Counted from the first letter of the stretch, positions 1 through 9,475 are shown. The stretch: 48,166 nucleotides of DNA from DYKG01 sp964596185 (GCA_964596185.1 CAZQUE010000031.1:1-48166); one strand, 5' to 3'. Notes: generated by a model not told the origin, from the letters alone. Numbers and translations: made by a program.

Positions 1-1
1 T

Positions 2-100
2 CCGGGTGATGCCTGGCTTTGTAATGCCGGAGAAACCCATGGCATCCTGAATGACTCGCAAGAGATTCTTTCATTCGTCAGCCTGTTTTTCACCAGATAA
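2..100 (+). CDS. 3' end of an upstream gene, possibly an alpha/beta hydrolase
   Basis: The first bases read as an open frame without a start, ending in TAA at 98-100. It gives 32 residues, PGDAWLCNAGETHGILNDSQ and then a hydrophobic helix-like tail. A Gly/Glu-Thr-His-Gly segment followed by a short helix resembles the last part of alpha/beta hydrolases, where the catalytic His precedes a closing helix; this is inference from a short tail. A strong hairpin terminator begins 24 bases after the stop, which supports this being a real gene end. The rest of the gene is outside the window. Confidence 0.4.
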   Translation, partial: PGDAWLCNAGETHGILNDSQEILSFVSLFFTR

Positions 101-123
101 ACCGATAAAACACCAAAAGAAGA

Positions 124-151
124 GGGGCTGTCCTGATGGACAGCCCCTTTT
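124..151. terminator. Rho-independent terminator shared by convergent genes
   Basis: A perfect 10-bp stem (GGGGCTGTCC, 124-133, with GGACAGCCCC, 138-147) has a 4-base loop and is followed by TTTT on the plus strand. Read on the minus strand the stem is followed by TCTTCTTTT. It sits between the upstream rightward gene end and the leftward isocitrate dehydrogenase stop at 174, so it can end transcription in both directions. Confidence 0.88.
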
Positions 152-173
152 GCTTAATCAGTAGTCCGGCTTG

Positions 174-2414
174 TTAATTCTGTTGAAAATCAGCAAGAAT
201 CTGGTTAAAAGTCTGGCTCGGACGCATTGCCCTGGTAACTTTTTCCTTTTCGGGGTTGTAATATCCGCCGATATCCAGGGGCTTGCCGCGTGTTGCATCG
301 ATTTCTCTGAGAATTTCGTCCTGTTTTTCGGCAAGTTTTGCCGCAAGCGGAGCGAAGCGATTTTTGAGTTTTTCATCGTCGTTCTGCTCGGCCATGGCCT
401 CAGCCCAGTATCTTGCCAGATAAACATGGGTACCCCGATTGTCGATGCCTTTGTTGGCTGCTCTAGATGGTGCGATGTTTTCTTCAAGCACCTTGCCGAT
501 ACCATCATTCAATGCTTTGCCAAGAATACCGGCAGTTTTGTTTTTATAGCGAACGCCGTAATCTTCGAGCGATACGCCAAGAGCAAGGAATTCTCCGAGG
601 GAATCCCAGCGCAGATGTCCTTCTTCGACAAACTGCTGAACATGCTTGGGCGCTGAGCCGCCGGCTCCGGTTTCATAAAGGCCGCCGCCATTGAGCAGAG
701 GCACGATTGAAAGCATTTTAGCGCTTGTGCCCAATTCAAGAATCGGGAAAAGATCGGTGAGATAATCACGCAAAACGTTACCGGTAACCGAAATCGTATC
801 CTTGCCTTCTTTGGAGCGCTGCAAGCTCGCAGCAATGGCATCACGGGGTGAAAGAATCTGAACATCAAGACCCGACAGGTCATGCTCTTTAAGATAGCGC
901 TGAACTTTAGTAATCAGACTGCGGTCATGAGCTCTTTCATCTGTCAGCCAGAAGTAAGCAGGGGTTCCGGTTATGCGGGCGCGATTAACGGCAAGCTTGA
1001 CCCAGTCACGGATCGGCAGGTCTTTAGTCTGGCACATTCTCCAGATATCGCCTTTTTCTACCTGGTGTTCAATCAGAACCTTACCATCGGCATCAACGAC
1101 TTTCACCATGCCATCGCCCTGAATTTCGAATGTTTTGTCGTGAGAACCGTATTCTTCAGCCTTCTGGGCCATCAAACCGATATTGGCGACACTGCCCATG
1201 GTTTTGGGGTCAAAAGCGCCATTTTCACGACAAAAATCGATGGTCTGCTGGTAAATTCTCGCATAAGAACGATCGGGAATGACTGCCTTCATATCGTAAA
1301 GAGCGCCATCCGGGCCGTACATTTTGCCGCCGGCTCTTATTGCCGCCGGCATTGAAGCATCGATGATCACGTCAGACGGAACATGAAGGTTGGTAATTCC
1401 TTTATCTGAATTAACCATGGCCAGGGGCGGCTGCTTTTTCAAAATTTCATTTAAATCACTTCTGATCGTATTTTGCTCAGCCTCGGGCAGTTCTTTGATT
1501 TTTTCGAGCAATTCGCCAATACCATTATTCGGATTTACACCAAGGCGATCGAAAGTTGCAGCATGTTTGTCAAACAGTTCCTGCAAAAAGACACTGACGA
1601 AGTGACCAAAAATGATGGGATCGGAAATTTTCATCATGGTGGCTTTGAGGTGAACTGAAAAAAGAACTCCCTGTTTACGGGCATCTTCTATCTGCTCGGC
1701 AATAAAAGCCCTTAAAGCTCTTGCATTCATACATGACGCATCGATCACCTCTTCTGCTTCGAGACTGACTTTTTCTTTAAGCACCTTTTCTGCCCCGGAT
1801 TTATCGACAAACATTATCTTTACCGGGCCGGCTTTTTCGACAATAACCGATTTTTCACTGCCAAAGAAATCGCTATCCTGCATATGGGAGACATGACATT
1901 TGGAGTCTTTGCTCCAAACACCCATGGAGTGGGGATGTTTGCGAGCATATTCTTTTACCGGTGCGGCAACACGACGGTCGGAATTGCCTTCGCGCAAGAC
2001 TGGATTAACGGCACTGCCAAGAACTCGTGCATAACGGGAATTGATTTCTCTTTCCTTGTCGTTTTGCGGCTCGACCGGATAATCCGGAACCTTGAACCCC
2101 TGATCCTGCAATTCTTTTATTGCAGCGGTAAGCTGTGGTATCGACGCGCTGATGTTCGGCAATTTAATGATGTTTGCCTCTGGCTTCAACGCCAGGTCAC
2201 CCAGAAAGGCCAGGTCATCAGAGCGACGCTGCTCTTCAGAAAGATACTCAGGAAAACAGGCAAGAATTCTTCCTGCCAGGGAGATGTCGCGTAATTCAAT
2301 CTTGATTCCCGCGGGCGAAGCGAAAGCCTCGATTACGGGCAGAAGAGAAACGGTAGCCAGTGCCGGAGCTTCATCGGTCTTGGTGTAGTAAATTTTTGGC
2401 TCTTGGACGGTCAT
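174..2414 (-). CDS. icd: Monomeric NADP-dependent isocitrate dehydrogenase
   Basis: This cytosolic TCA-cycle enzyme oxidatively decarboxylates isocitrate to 2-oxoglutarate with NADP+. The 746 residues match the monomeric family (about 740 aa) and not the 45-kDa dimeric type. The signature GSAVNPVLREGNSDRR lies at residues 133-148. By family alignment from memory, S134, N137, R141 and R147 are the isocitrate-binding residues. The start ATG is preceded by AAAGGA with 9-base spacing. It lies 132 bases downstream of the hybrid kinase gene on the same strand. A 16-bp palindrome at 2532-2547 in that spacer is a candidate regulatory site. No truncation or missing motif is apparent. Confidence 0.97.
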   Translation of the reverse strand: MTVQEPKIYYTKTDEAPALATVSLLPVIEAFASPAGIKIELRDISLAGRILACFPEYLSEEQRRSDDLAFLGDLALKPEANIIKLPNISASIPQLTAAIKELQDQGFKVPDYPVEPQNDKEREINSRYARVLGSAVNPVLREGNSDRRVAAPVKEYARKHPHSMGVWSKDSKCHVSHMQDSDFFGSEKSVIVEKAGPVKIMFVDKSGAEKVLKEKVSLEAEEVIDASCMNARALRAFIAEQIEDARKQGVLFSVHLKATMMKISDPIIFGHFVSVFLQELFDKHAATFDRLGVNPNNGIGELLEKIKELPEAEQNTIRSDLNEILKKQPPLAMVNSDKGITNLHVPSDVIIDASMPAAIRAGGKMYGPDGALYDMKAVIPDRSYARIYQQTIDFCRENGAFDPKTMGSVANIGLMAQKAEEYGSHDKTFEIQGDGMVKVVDADGKVLIEHQVEKGDIWRMCQTKDLPIRDWVKLAVNRARITGTPAYFWLTDERAHDRSLITKVQRYLKEHDLSGLDVQILSPRDAIAASLQRSKEGKDTISVTGNVLRDYLTDLFPILELGTSAKMLSIVPLLNGGGLYETGAGGSAPKHVQQFVEEGHLRWDSLGEFLALGVSLEDYGVRYKNKTAGILGKALNDGIGKVLEENIAPSRAANKGIDNRGTHVYLARYWAEAMAEQNDDEKLKNRFAPLAAKLAEKQDEILREIDATRGKPLDIGGYYNPEKEKVTRAMRPSQTFNQILADFQQN

Positions 2415-2531
2415 GTCGACAATTCCTTTCTTTGTTCCTACTGTTCTTTTATTACCTGCAGCGCCGATCGGAAATAACTCCAGATTTCAGATTCAGAGCC
2501 TAAGATAATGCTTTGACGGCAAGACTAACAT

Positions 2532-2547
2532 ACGAAATTAATTTCGT
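2532..2547. promoter_or_regulatory. 16-bp perfect palindrome upstream of icd
   Basis: ACGAAATTAATTTCGT is a perfect inverted repeat without a spacer. It touches the stop codon of the hybrid kinase gene and lies about 120 bases upstream of the isocitrate dehydrogenase start. The symmetry suits binding by a dimeric regulator; a hairpin is less likely because there is no loop. Function is inferred from position and symmetry only. Confidence 0.4.
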
Positions 2548-5183
2548 CAATCTTTAACCGTAAAAGATAAAGATTCAATCAAATCGTTGAGCTTTTTCAT
2601 GCCGAAAGGTTTTGCCAAAGCGGCGATGAACCCGTATTGCCGATAATCAGACATAACTGGATCTTCTGAATAACCGCTTGAAACTACGGCTTTTGCCTCA
2701 GGATGAATATTGAGAATTTCCTTGATTGCTTCTTTGCCGCCCATCCCGCCCGGAACAGTTAAATCCATTATCAGCAAATCGAAAGGCTCATTGTCGTCGA
2801 ACTTTTCACGATAAATTCCGATGGCTTCCGAGCCATCTTTGGCTATTTCAACCTGATGTCCAGAGTTTTCAAGTATGCTTTTGGCAGTGATTCTTACCAT
2901 TTCTTCATCATCCATAATCATTATCTTTAGTCTATTAGCCTCTCTAAGACTTTGGCCTTCGTCTTTTCCGGTCTGATTCTCTTCGCATTCATAATGATTT
3001 TCGCTTACCGGCAAAAGAATCCTGAACTCAACCCCGTGCTCAGGGGAGTTTTTAGTAATTGCGATATGCCCGCCATGTTTGCAGATTATCGAATGGCAGA
3101 TTGCCAGGCCGAGGCCATTCCCCTTTTCTTTGGTTGAAAAGAATGGGTCAAAAACTTTTTCGACATTTTCTGCAGGTATTCCCGGGCCATCATCGGCAAC
3201 TAAAACCTGAACATATCTGGCTTCATTTTCCAGGCCAGGAATATTTTCATTAAGACCTTCAAGATTTCGACAACTGATCGAAATTGCGCCGCCTTCAGGC
3301 ATGGCCTGTATTCCGTTGATGATAAGGTTCTGGAAAACCTGGCTTATCTGTCCTGGGTCTATCTCCACCAGCCAGAGATTCTCAGGGATGTCGAACTTAC
3401 AGACCGTTTTTGAACCATGAATGACGAATTCAGCAGTTTCGCGAATGATCTTCCCAAGGGAAAAAACCTCCAGAACTGGATTTCCGCCGCGAGCGAAGGT
3501 CAACAACTGTTGAGTAAGACCTCTGGCACGCAAACAGGCGTTGATTGCCCCGTCGAGGAACCCTCGGCTTTTTGGTGAAAGATTGTTGTCAAGAATGGAA
3601 AGTTCGATATTGCCAAGAATTGCAGCGAGAATATTATTGAAATCATGGGCTATTCCACCGGCGAGAACACCAACGGTTTCAAGTTTGCCAATTCTGTTCA
3701 ACTCCTGCTTCATGTGCAATTCCTGGGTGATATCACGAAAAACGATTACAACCCCAAGAATTTCGTCGATTTGATTGCGAATCGGCGCACCATTTTCAAA
3801 AATGTTTTTTTGGTTTTTATTGCCTGTAAGCAAAAGCGCGTGGTTTTCGCCCAATGAGGGTTGACCGGTCTGAATAATCTCCTTTACCAAATCGGGTCTT
3901 GGCTTAAGGCTTCGCTCATCAACGGTCACATAAACGTCTTCGAGTCTGCGCCCGACAATTTCACCCGCCGACCGCTCGAGTATTTTTTCAGCGGCAGCAT
4001 TTATCAAGAGAACTATCCCTTGGGTATCAGTTGTTACGACGCCATCACCAATGCTTTTCAAAGTTACCTTAAGGCGCTCGGTTTCCCGAGCCAGCGCATA
4101 TTGGCTTTCAGAAAGCCTTTTGGCCATGTTATGAAAGGAATCAGTTAAAAGAGAGAGCTCCTGGGGGGTTGCACTATTGTCGGCTCTTGCGTCAAGATTT
4201 CCTTCAGCAAATTCGCGAGTCAAGTTGACCAACTTTGAAATTGGATTCTGAATGGTGGTTTTACCGTAAATCCAGGCAATAGCCAATGATAGAAACACGA
4301 TAAAGAAGATGATGAGAAAGCTATAAAAAAGGGCATCATTAGCATTTTTCAGGACTTGCGCTTTCGAAATGCTGGCAACGATATAATTGGAAACCCGGCC
4401 ATTCTCATTTTCAAAAACCCGGTTTATTGCGCAGATTCTAGGTTCGCCATTGTTGCCATTGATTTCAATAACCCTTGGAACATCGGTGGTTTGCAATTCA
4501 TTAACCAGAAAACCGTCGATACTCTCGCCGAACAGCCTTGCCTTGTCAGGTTCAGGATAAGAATATATTAGCGAACAATTATTGTCAGTAATTAAAACCT
4601 CAACATTTGCGGGTAAATTCATCGCATCGAAAATACGTTTGAAATAATGCAGATCAGCGGCACAGGTCAACACGCCGACCATTTGACCGTGGTTATAGAC
4701 CGGACAACTAAAAGGCAGCGCTGGAAAAGAATCTTCCGAGCGGGTGAAAATAAACTCGCCTACAGTAAAGTTCTTTTTTGTAATAGCATCTTTGAAATGT
4801 TGCCGATCACCAAGATAATTTCTGGACATTGGTTTTCCCGAAGCGAGAATATTGCCTTCAATGTCGGTAAGTGCGAAATTCTGGTAAAGAAGCTCTTTTT
4901 CAACCAGGGCGGTAAGTATTAGCTTGCTTTCTTCTGCATTCAAATCTTTGATATCTCTGGCAAGAACCAGTGTTGAAAAGAGAATTCTGGTGGTTTTGAT
5001 CAACTCTTTTTGACTATGCGCCAGCAGACGGGTCAAGTTCTGCAGTTCTCTCTGGGCCTTTTCAACAGCCAGCTTTCGCTGTGCCATGCCGTTGTTGAAA
5101 ATAATCACGGCCGCAGGAAAAACAGCCATGAGAATCAACAGCGCCATTGCCCGGCGGATTGTCCCTGAAAGAAGAGACTGCAT
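2547..5183 (-). CDS. Hybrid sensor histidine kinase with Cache, HAMP, PAS and receiver domains
   Basis: A membrane sensor that should autophosphorylate on His and pass the phosphate to its own receiver domain. Order in the 878 residues: transmembrane helix about 12-30; periplasmic double-Cache-like sensor 35-275; second helix about 284-306; HAMP 307-358; PAS about 370-490; dimerisation/phosphoacceptor helix with H513 in GGIAHDFNNI (the HDFNN-type kinases); HATPase with DDGPGIP and GNGLGLAICHS; receiver about 750-875 with D807 in LLIMDLTVPGG. The start has an excellent GGGGAGGA site. The Cache domain suggests a small extracellular ligand, but the signal is not visible. icd lies just downstream; co-regulation is possible but unproven. 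Confidence 0.93.
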   Translation of the reverse strand: MQSLLSGTIRRAMALLILMAVFPAAVIIFNNGMAQRKLAVEKAQRELQNLTRLLAHSQKELIKTTRILFSTLVLARDIKDLNAEESKLILTALVEKELLYQNFALTDIEGNILASGKPMSRNYLGDRQHFKDAITKKNFTVGEFIFTRSEDSFPALPFSCPVYNHGQMVGVLTCAADLHYFKRIFDAMNLPANVEVLITDNNCSLIYSYPEPDKARLFGESIDGFLVNELQTTDVPRVIEINGNNGEPRICAINRVFENENGRVSNYIVASISKAQVLKNANDALFYSFLIIFFIVFLSLAIAWIYGKTTIQNPISKLVNLTREFAEGNLDARADNSATPQELSLLTDSFHNMAKRLSESQYALARETERLKVTLKSIGDGVVTTDTQGIVLLINAAAEKILERSAGEIVGRRLEDVYVTVDERSLKPRPDLVKEIIQTGQPSLGENHALLLTGNKNQKNIFENGAPIRNQIDEILGVVIVFRDITQELHMKQELNRIGKLETVGVLAGGIAHDFNNILAAILGNIELSILDNNLSPKSRGFLDGAINACLRARGLTQQLLTFARGGNPVLEVFSLGKIIRETAEFVIHGSKTVCKFDIPENLWLVEIDPGQISQVFQNLIINGIQAMPEGGAISISCRNLEGLNENIPGLENEARYVQVLVADDGPGIPAENVEKVFDPFFSTKEKGNGLGLAICHSIICKHGGHIAITKNSPEHGVEFRILLPVSENHYECEENQTGKDEGQSLREANRLKIMIMDDEEMVRITAKSILENSGHQVEIAKDGSEAIGIYREKFDDNEPFDLLIMDLTVPGGMGGKEAIKEILNIHPEAKAVVSSGYSEDPVMSDYRQYGFIAALAKPFGMKKLNDLIESLSFTVKD

Positions 5184-5372
5184 GATTCCTCCCCTGATAA
5201 GATCGATCTTTGTAGTTTGGCGGCAAGCTTATTATGTGTGTCTATAAGTTTAATACAAACTGTGATTCTTAAACAATAAAAACCTTCGCTGTCAGGGAAG
5301 CATTGACTGAATTAGTTCTTTCTCTGTTCGCAATCAGACTTCAACAATTATGAAGGCAACGACAAATGAATT

Positions 5373-5401
5373 TTGAGAAAAATTGCCACTTGGGCTATAA
5401 T
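5373..5401 (+). promoter_or_regulatory. Sigma70-type promoter for the five-module nuclease gene
   Basis: TTGAGA (5373-5378), a 17-base spacer and TATAAT (5396-5401). The transcript would start some 20 bases before a strong AAGGAG site and the ATG at 5431. It lies in the 247-base divergent region between this gene and the leftward hybrid kinase. Confidence 0.6.
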
Positions 5402-5430
5402 GAAAAAAAAGTTTATTCAAGGAGCCTGGA

Positions 5431-8400
5431 ATGGCTGACAAGCCCGACCTTTTTTCCCGACTTTTTCGTTCGACCAAAGATCATCTGAAAAAACAGCAAA
5501 ATGATCAGGCGGCAAAAAGAACTTCTGCACCTACGCAACCCTCATCTGATAGCCGCTCTCTGAAGAGCGAAAAGCCACCGGCGAAAATCAAAATTCCATT
5601 AAGTGGCAGCAAAATCGATCTTTATCAAACCTGCCCCAAAAAGTTTCACTACACGCATATCCGCAAGGTCAAAAAGAGTGGTTCTGTCGGTGCAAATCTT
5701 AGTTTCGACCAGTCTCTTCATGGAACACTTCGGGATTTTTACCGCGACAAGAGCCCTGAAGAACCCTTCAGAATAGAAAAACTCGCTGAATACCTGATCA
5801 AAAACTGGGACAAAAAGGGATACCAGGATCCTGAAGAAGAGTTAAGCTTCAAGAATCAGGCTACGGCAGCAATGAAAAACTATTTTCAGAAATTCTGTCA
5901 GACTCCATCGCGCCATGTAGAAACTGACTATTTCTTTAAAGTAGACCTGTTTGGCAGTGAATACTCGGGCAAAATTGACCGGGTTGACCGCCTTCCAGAC
6001 GGCTCTCTTGAACTTATCGATTACAAAAGCGGAAAATTACCGGCAGGTGGAGTTTTCGAACTTGAGCAAAACCTGACCGTGCAACTGCTTTTTCACGCCG
6101 CCGATGCAATCTGGCCCGGAAAAGTCAAAAAAATATCCTTCATCTATCTTAAAGAAAACGAAATCCTCTCTGTTTTGCGCAATCCTGCAGAAATGGCAAT
6201 GGCCAAAAAACGCTACCTCGACTTATGCGAAAGCATTTATCAGGGAAAATTCGAGCCGATACGCTCGTCCGCCTGCGCTTACTGCGACTATCAGGACATG
6301 TGCCCCATCGGCCAGATTCCAACCCTCAACGCCTCGAAAATAAGAACCTTTCTGGATTGCCCGCATAAGTATGAGGCCTATTACATTCGCCGCATTTCCA
6401 GGAATTTCGACGAGGTTCCTTCCCTCGACCTGGCGCTCGACCGCCCCTTGCACGAAGCATTGGCCTTGCTGCACCGTGATTTTCACCCGTCACCGAATCT
6501 TACCGCTGAATCCTTTGTCTTTTCACATTTTTTCAAAGCGATTCCCAAAGAACTACCGGAAGAGATGGCCGATGAAATGAAAAACCTCGGCCGCAACGCA
6601 CTGCAGGAGTATCTCAACAAGCTTTTTCCAAAATCGAAAACTCTTTTGGTAAATGAATTCATCGAGTATTCCGGCGAAAAATTCTGTTTTCAGACAACGA
6701 TCGACAGAATCGACGAAGACAATCATGGCAATATGACTCTGATCGACTACAAAACAGGCCGACGAATCAGCTCAGAGACCGAACTTCGCAATGATCCGAT
6801 AACTGCCGTAATCTGTGCTGCCGCCGACAACAAATTTCCCGGGCGGGTGAAAAAATTCAGCTGCATTTTTCTACGTTATGGCGAAATGGTTGAAATAGAC
6901 GTTGATGAAATGATTTTACGAAAGGGCAATCATTTGCTCAATTCGATTGGTGAGCAGATCAAGGCCCGTAATTTCGAACCTCTCGGAGGCTCTGCCTGCG
7001 CCACCTGTGCCGCGGCGAATGTTTGCGGTTCAAAGAGAATTTCTCTTTCGATGTCAAAGTTGCAGACCATTCGCGATTGCCCGAAACGCTACAAATTCAG
7101 ATACATCGACAAAGTGCCGGCAGCAGAGGGCGAGAAACCAGCCCTGATTCTTTATCAGACCTTACAGGGAATCCTTCAAACAAGCGCGGCAACAGGCAAA
7201 CTCGATAACCCGTCAGACCTGCTCGAAAAAGCATCTGAACAGCTTAACAAAGACAATCAAATCAGCCCTGAGGCCAGAAAGGATGTTCTTGAAAAAGCCT
7301 ATCAGGCTTTTGTCAATTACCATCAAACTTTCAAATCAGGACTGCCAAAAATTCATGCGCTGGGCGAATCGGTACGGGTTCCATACCAGGATCTGGTTCT
7401 CACAGGTCGTTTTGACCGTGTAGACATTCTGCCCAACGGTCAATTGCACGTAATAATCTATAAAACAGCCAAAAAATCACTTTCGCCCCATGAGGCTCGC
7501 CTGGATCTAAGTGGTGTATATAACTGGTTTCTCGCCGATCGGGTTTATCCGGGACGTCTGGAAAGACTGTCTTATCTCTATCTGCTGACCGGCGATTTGA
7601 TACCTTTCAACCCGACCCCGCAGGACATCGAAAAACTGAAACTCAGCTTCGATGAATTTTTGACAGAAAACGCAACCGGCGAATTTGAAGGGCAGAGAAA
7701 CCCGCTTTGTTCATACTGTGATTACCTTGAGATATGTGAAGATGCAAAAACCATGTTGCTATCTCCTTCGAAAATCAACTGCTTTCAGTCATGCCCATTG
7801 AAATACCGCATGAAATATATCGATCGCGTTCCAAAAGAAGCCAGACCAACGCCTAACCTGAGCTTTGACCGATCGATTCACTTCGCCCTGCGTGATTTTC
7901 ACGAAAACTACAATCGCAAACAATTCAAGAAAAACCCCTTCCGGCAGATCCTTAACAAATACTGGATCAGAGACGGTTATGCAGACAATGAAGAAGAAGA
8001 ACGCTTCAAAGTCAGGGCAAATATCTTTCTTGAAGAGTATTTCAATTCCTTAACCGGCGATGAAAAACCGGTCATGTTTGAAGTTTCGGCGCGCTGGCAA
8101 TGGAACGGAATTGACACAGTGATTCAATTTGATCGAATAGATGAATTGCCAGACGGTAAGCTAGAGGTAATAGATTACAAAACTGGCAAAAAAGTTCCCG
8201 ATGAAAGAGTCTTGAATGAAGATACCAGTCTGCTGAACATGTTTCTGGCAGCCAACCAGAAATGGCCCGGGCGCATTGCCAAGGCTTCCTATCATTATCT
8301 GGCGAATAATCAGCGCTATAGTCTCAATCCATCCGATGAAGACATCAAGGCCCATAAGATCAAAACTTCGCAGCTCGTTGAGCAGATCAACAAAAATGAA

Positions 8401-9294
8401 TTCGAACCCAACAAAGGCTCCTTGTGTGCCTGGTGCGAATTTTATGGCCCCTGCCCCGAGTGGAAAGTCAAGCCCCATGAAATGGCCGGTGAAACCCAGG
8501 AAGAATTCAGACAACGCATCCGTCTGAGCTATTCAAAAATGAGTCTTTATCTTAATTGCCCACGATCATACCGTAAGCTGTATATTGATAAAGTTCCGCC
8601 AAAACCCCAGCCTTTCTTCAGCTTTGGCACAACTATTCACGAAACTTTCGAACGAGTTTATGATCCGATAAACCCGATTCCGAAACCCAGTCTTGAAGAA
8701 GTTCTGCGCATTTACGACGAAGTTCGTCTGACGCATCGCGAAGGTTTTGATTCTGATGAAATCGAAGAACAATACCGTCAGGACGGGATTCGCCAGATCA
8801 CCATGTATTACAACAGCTTTATCAAAGATTGTGAATTCAAACCCGCATATTCGATCGAAGACTATTTCGAGATCCCATGCGGAAAATACGCGGTAATGAC
8901 CGGCTTTATCGACAGAATTGACAAGCTTGAGGACGGCACATTCGAAATTCTTGACTACAAGACAGAACCTTCTATGCGAACCCAGGAAGCCGTCGACAAC
9001 GACAAGCAGTTGAGCATTTATTACTGGGCCTGCGAAGACACTCTCGGGTTGAAAATCAGCAAGCTATCTTTGCTTATGCTGGATCATGACTGCAAAATTG
9101 AAACGACACGCAATCGTGACAGCATTGCCAAAGTAATTGAAACTGTTGATAAAACAGCTTATGCGATGATTCATGAAACCGAGTTCAAGCCGACAAAGAA
9201 CAAATATTGCAAAAGCTGTGACCATCTGCATGATTGCCCTCTCAAAGACGAAATTCTCGCTGATGAATCCCTAATCTCGATGAAAAAGTTTTAA
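5431..9294 (+). CDS. Five tandem RecB/Cas4-like PD-(D/E)XK nuclease modules, each with an Fe-S cysteine set
   Basis: The 1287 residues comprise a charged 50-residue leader and five repeats of about 240 residues. Each repeat has an early Cys (CP[KHR] context), an LH or IH helix, a GxxDRxD strand, an I[D]YK strand and a final C-x2-C-x5-C. Cysteines: 68/282/285/291, 310/523/526/532, 550/760/763/769, 788/999/1002/1008, 1043/1260/1263/1269. This is the one-plus-three layout that binds [4Fe-4S] in AddB and Cas4 nucleases. Active-site D...DxK: D183/D197/K199, D425/D439/K441, D662/I676/K678 (broken), D901/D915/K917, D1161/D1175/K1177. The QxxxY-like motif is clear only in module 5 (QLSIY) and partial in module 1. 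AAGGAG precedes the ATG. No helicase, recombination or cas gene is adjacent. It probably binds and cuts DNA; the five-fold build is not something I recognise. Confidence 0.9.
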   Translation: MADKPDLFSRLFRSTKDHLKKQQNDQAAKRTSAPTQPSSDSRSLKSEKPPAKIKIPLSGSKIDLYQTCPKKFHYTHIRKVKKSGSVGANLSFDQSLHGTLRDFYRDKSPEEPFRIEKLAEYLIKNWDKKGYQDPEEELSFKNQATAAMKNYFQKFCQTPSRHVETDYFFKVDLFGSEYSGKIDRVDRLPDGSLELIDYKSGKLPAGGVFELEQNLTVQLLFHAADAIWPGKVKKISFIYLKENEILSVLRNPAEMAMAKKRYLDLCESIYQGKFEPIRSSACAYCDYQDMCPIGQIPTLNASKIRTFLDCPHKYEAYYIRRISRNFDEVPSLDLALDRPLHEALALLHRDFHPSPNLTAESFVFSHFFKAIPKELPEEMADEMKNLGRNALQEYLNKLFPKSKTLLVNEFIEYSGEKFCFQTTIDRIDEDNHGNMTLIDYKTGRRISSETELRNDPITAVICAAADNKFPGRVKKFSCIFLRYGEMVEIDVDEMILRKGNHLLNSIGEQIKARNFEPLGGSACATCAAANVCGSKRISLSMSKLQTIRDCPKRYKFRYIDKVPAAEGEKPALILYQTLQGILQTSAATGKLDNPSDLLEKASEQLNKDNQISPEARKDVLEKAYQAFVNYHQTFKSGLPKIHALGESVRVPYQDLVLTGRFDRVDILPNGQLHVIIYKTAKKSLSPHEARLDLSGVYNWFLADRVYPGRLERLSYLYLLTGDLIPFNPTPQDIEKLKLSFDEFLTENATGEFEGQRNPLCSYCDYLEICEDAKTMLLSPSKINCFQSCPLKYRMKYIDRVPKEARPTPNLSFDRSIHFALRDFHENYNRKQFKKNPFRQILNKYWIRDGYADNEEEERFKVRANIFLEEYFNSLTGDEKPVMFEVSARWQWNGIDTVIQFDRIDELPDGKLEVIDYKTGKKVPDERVLNEDTSLLNMFLAANQKWPGRIAKASYHYLANNQRYSLNPSDEDIKAHKIKTSQLVEQINKNEFEPNKGSLCAWCEFYGPCPEWKVKPHEMAGETQEEFRQRIRLSYSKMSLYLNCPRSYRKLYIDKVPPKPQPFFSFGTTIHETFERVYDPINPIPKPSLEEVLRIYDEVRLTHREGFDSDEIEEQYRQDGIRQITMYYNSFIKDCEFKPAYSIEDYFEIPCGKYAVMTGFIDRIDKLEDGTFEILDYKTEPSMRTQEAVDNDKQLSIYYWACEDTLGLKISKLSLLMLDHDCKIETTRNRDSIAKVIETVDKTAYAMIHETEFKPTKNKYCKSCDHLHDCPLKDEILADESLISMKKF

Positions 9295-9328
9295 AATCTA
9301 TCTGATTAAACTTAAGCGACTGTTCTGT

Positions 9329-9475
9329 TCAGGTTTCGCTGAAATTGTCATCCTGTTGCTTTACGCTGTCCTGGCTATCGAGACAATCACAGGCCTGATC
9401 GACCAGCCTGGTGACAATCGCGTATGCTTGATCTGACAAGGTTTTGCCGCCTAATAATAGCTTCCATGAAATCAT
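9329..9475 (-). CDS. Candidate small protein, 48 residues, unknown function
   Basis: A 48-codon leftward ORF starting MISWKLLLGGKTLSDQAYA and ending in a charged, Gln/Asp-rich tail (stop TGA). Its ATG follows AGAGGA at 11-base spacing, and its codons (GCG, ATT, GTC, ACC, CTG) look like those of neighbouring genes. It contains a CDC pair (residues 28-30) and has no membrane segment. It sits in an otherwise gene-free 500-base stretch, downstream on the minus strand of two dyad elements (9562-9611). I do not recognise it. Chance occurrence cannot be excluded at this length. Confidence 0.35.
   Translation of the reverse strand: MISWKLLLGGKTLSDQAYAIVTRLVDQACDCLDSQDSVKQQDDNFSET

Noticed and set aside
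5431..9294. Part of a CRISPR-Cas locus (Cas4-like modules)
   Set aside because: No repeats-spacers array or other cas gene is seen in the window. The modules are equally like AddB or RecB-type nucleases.
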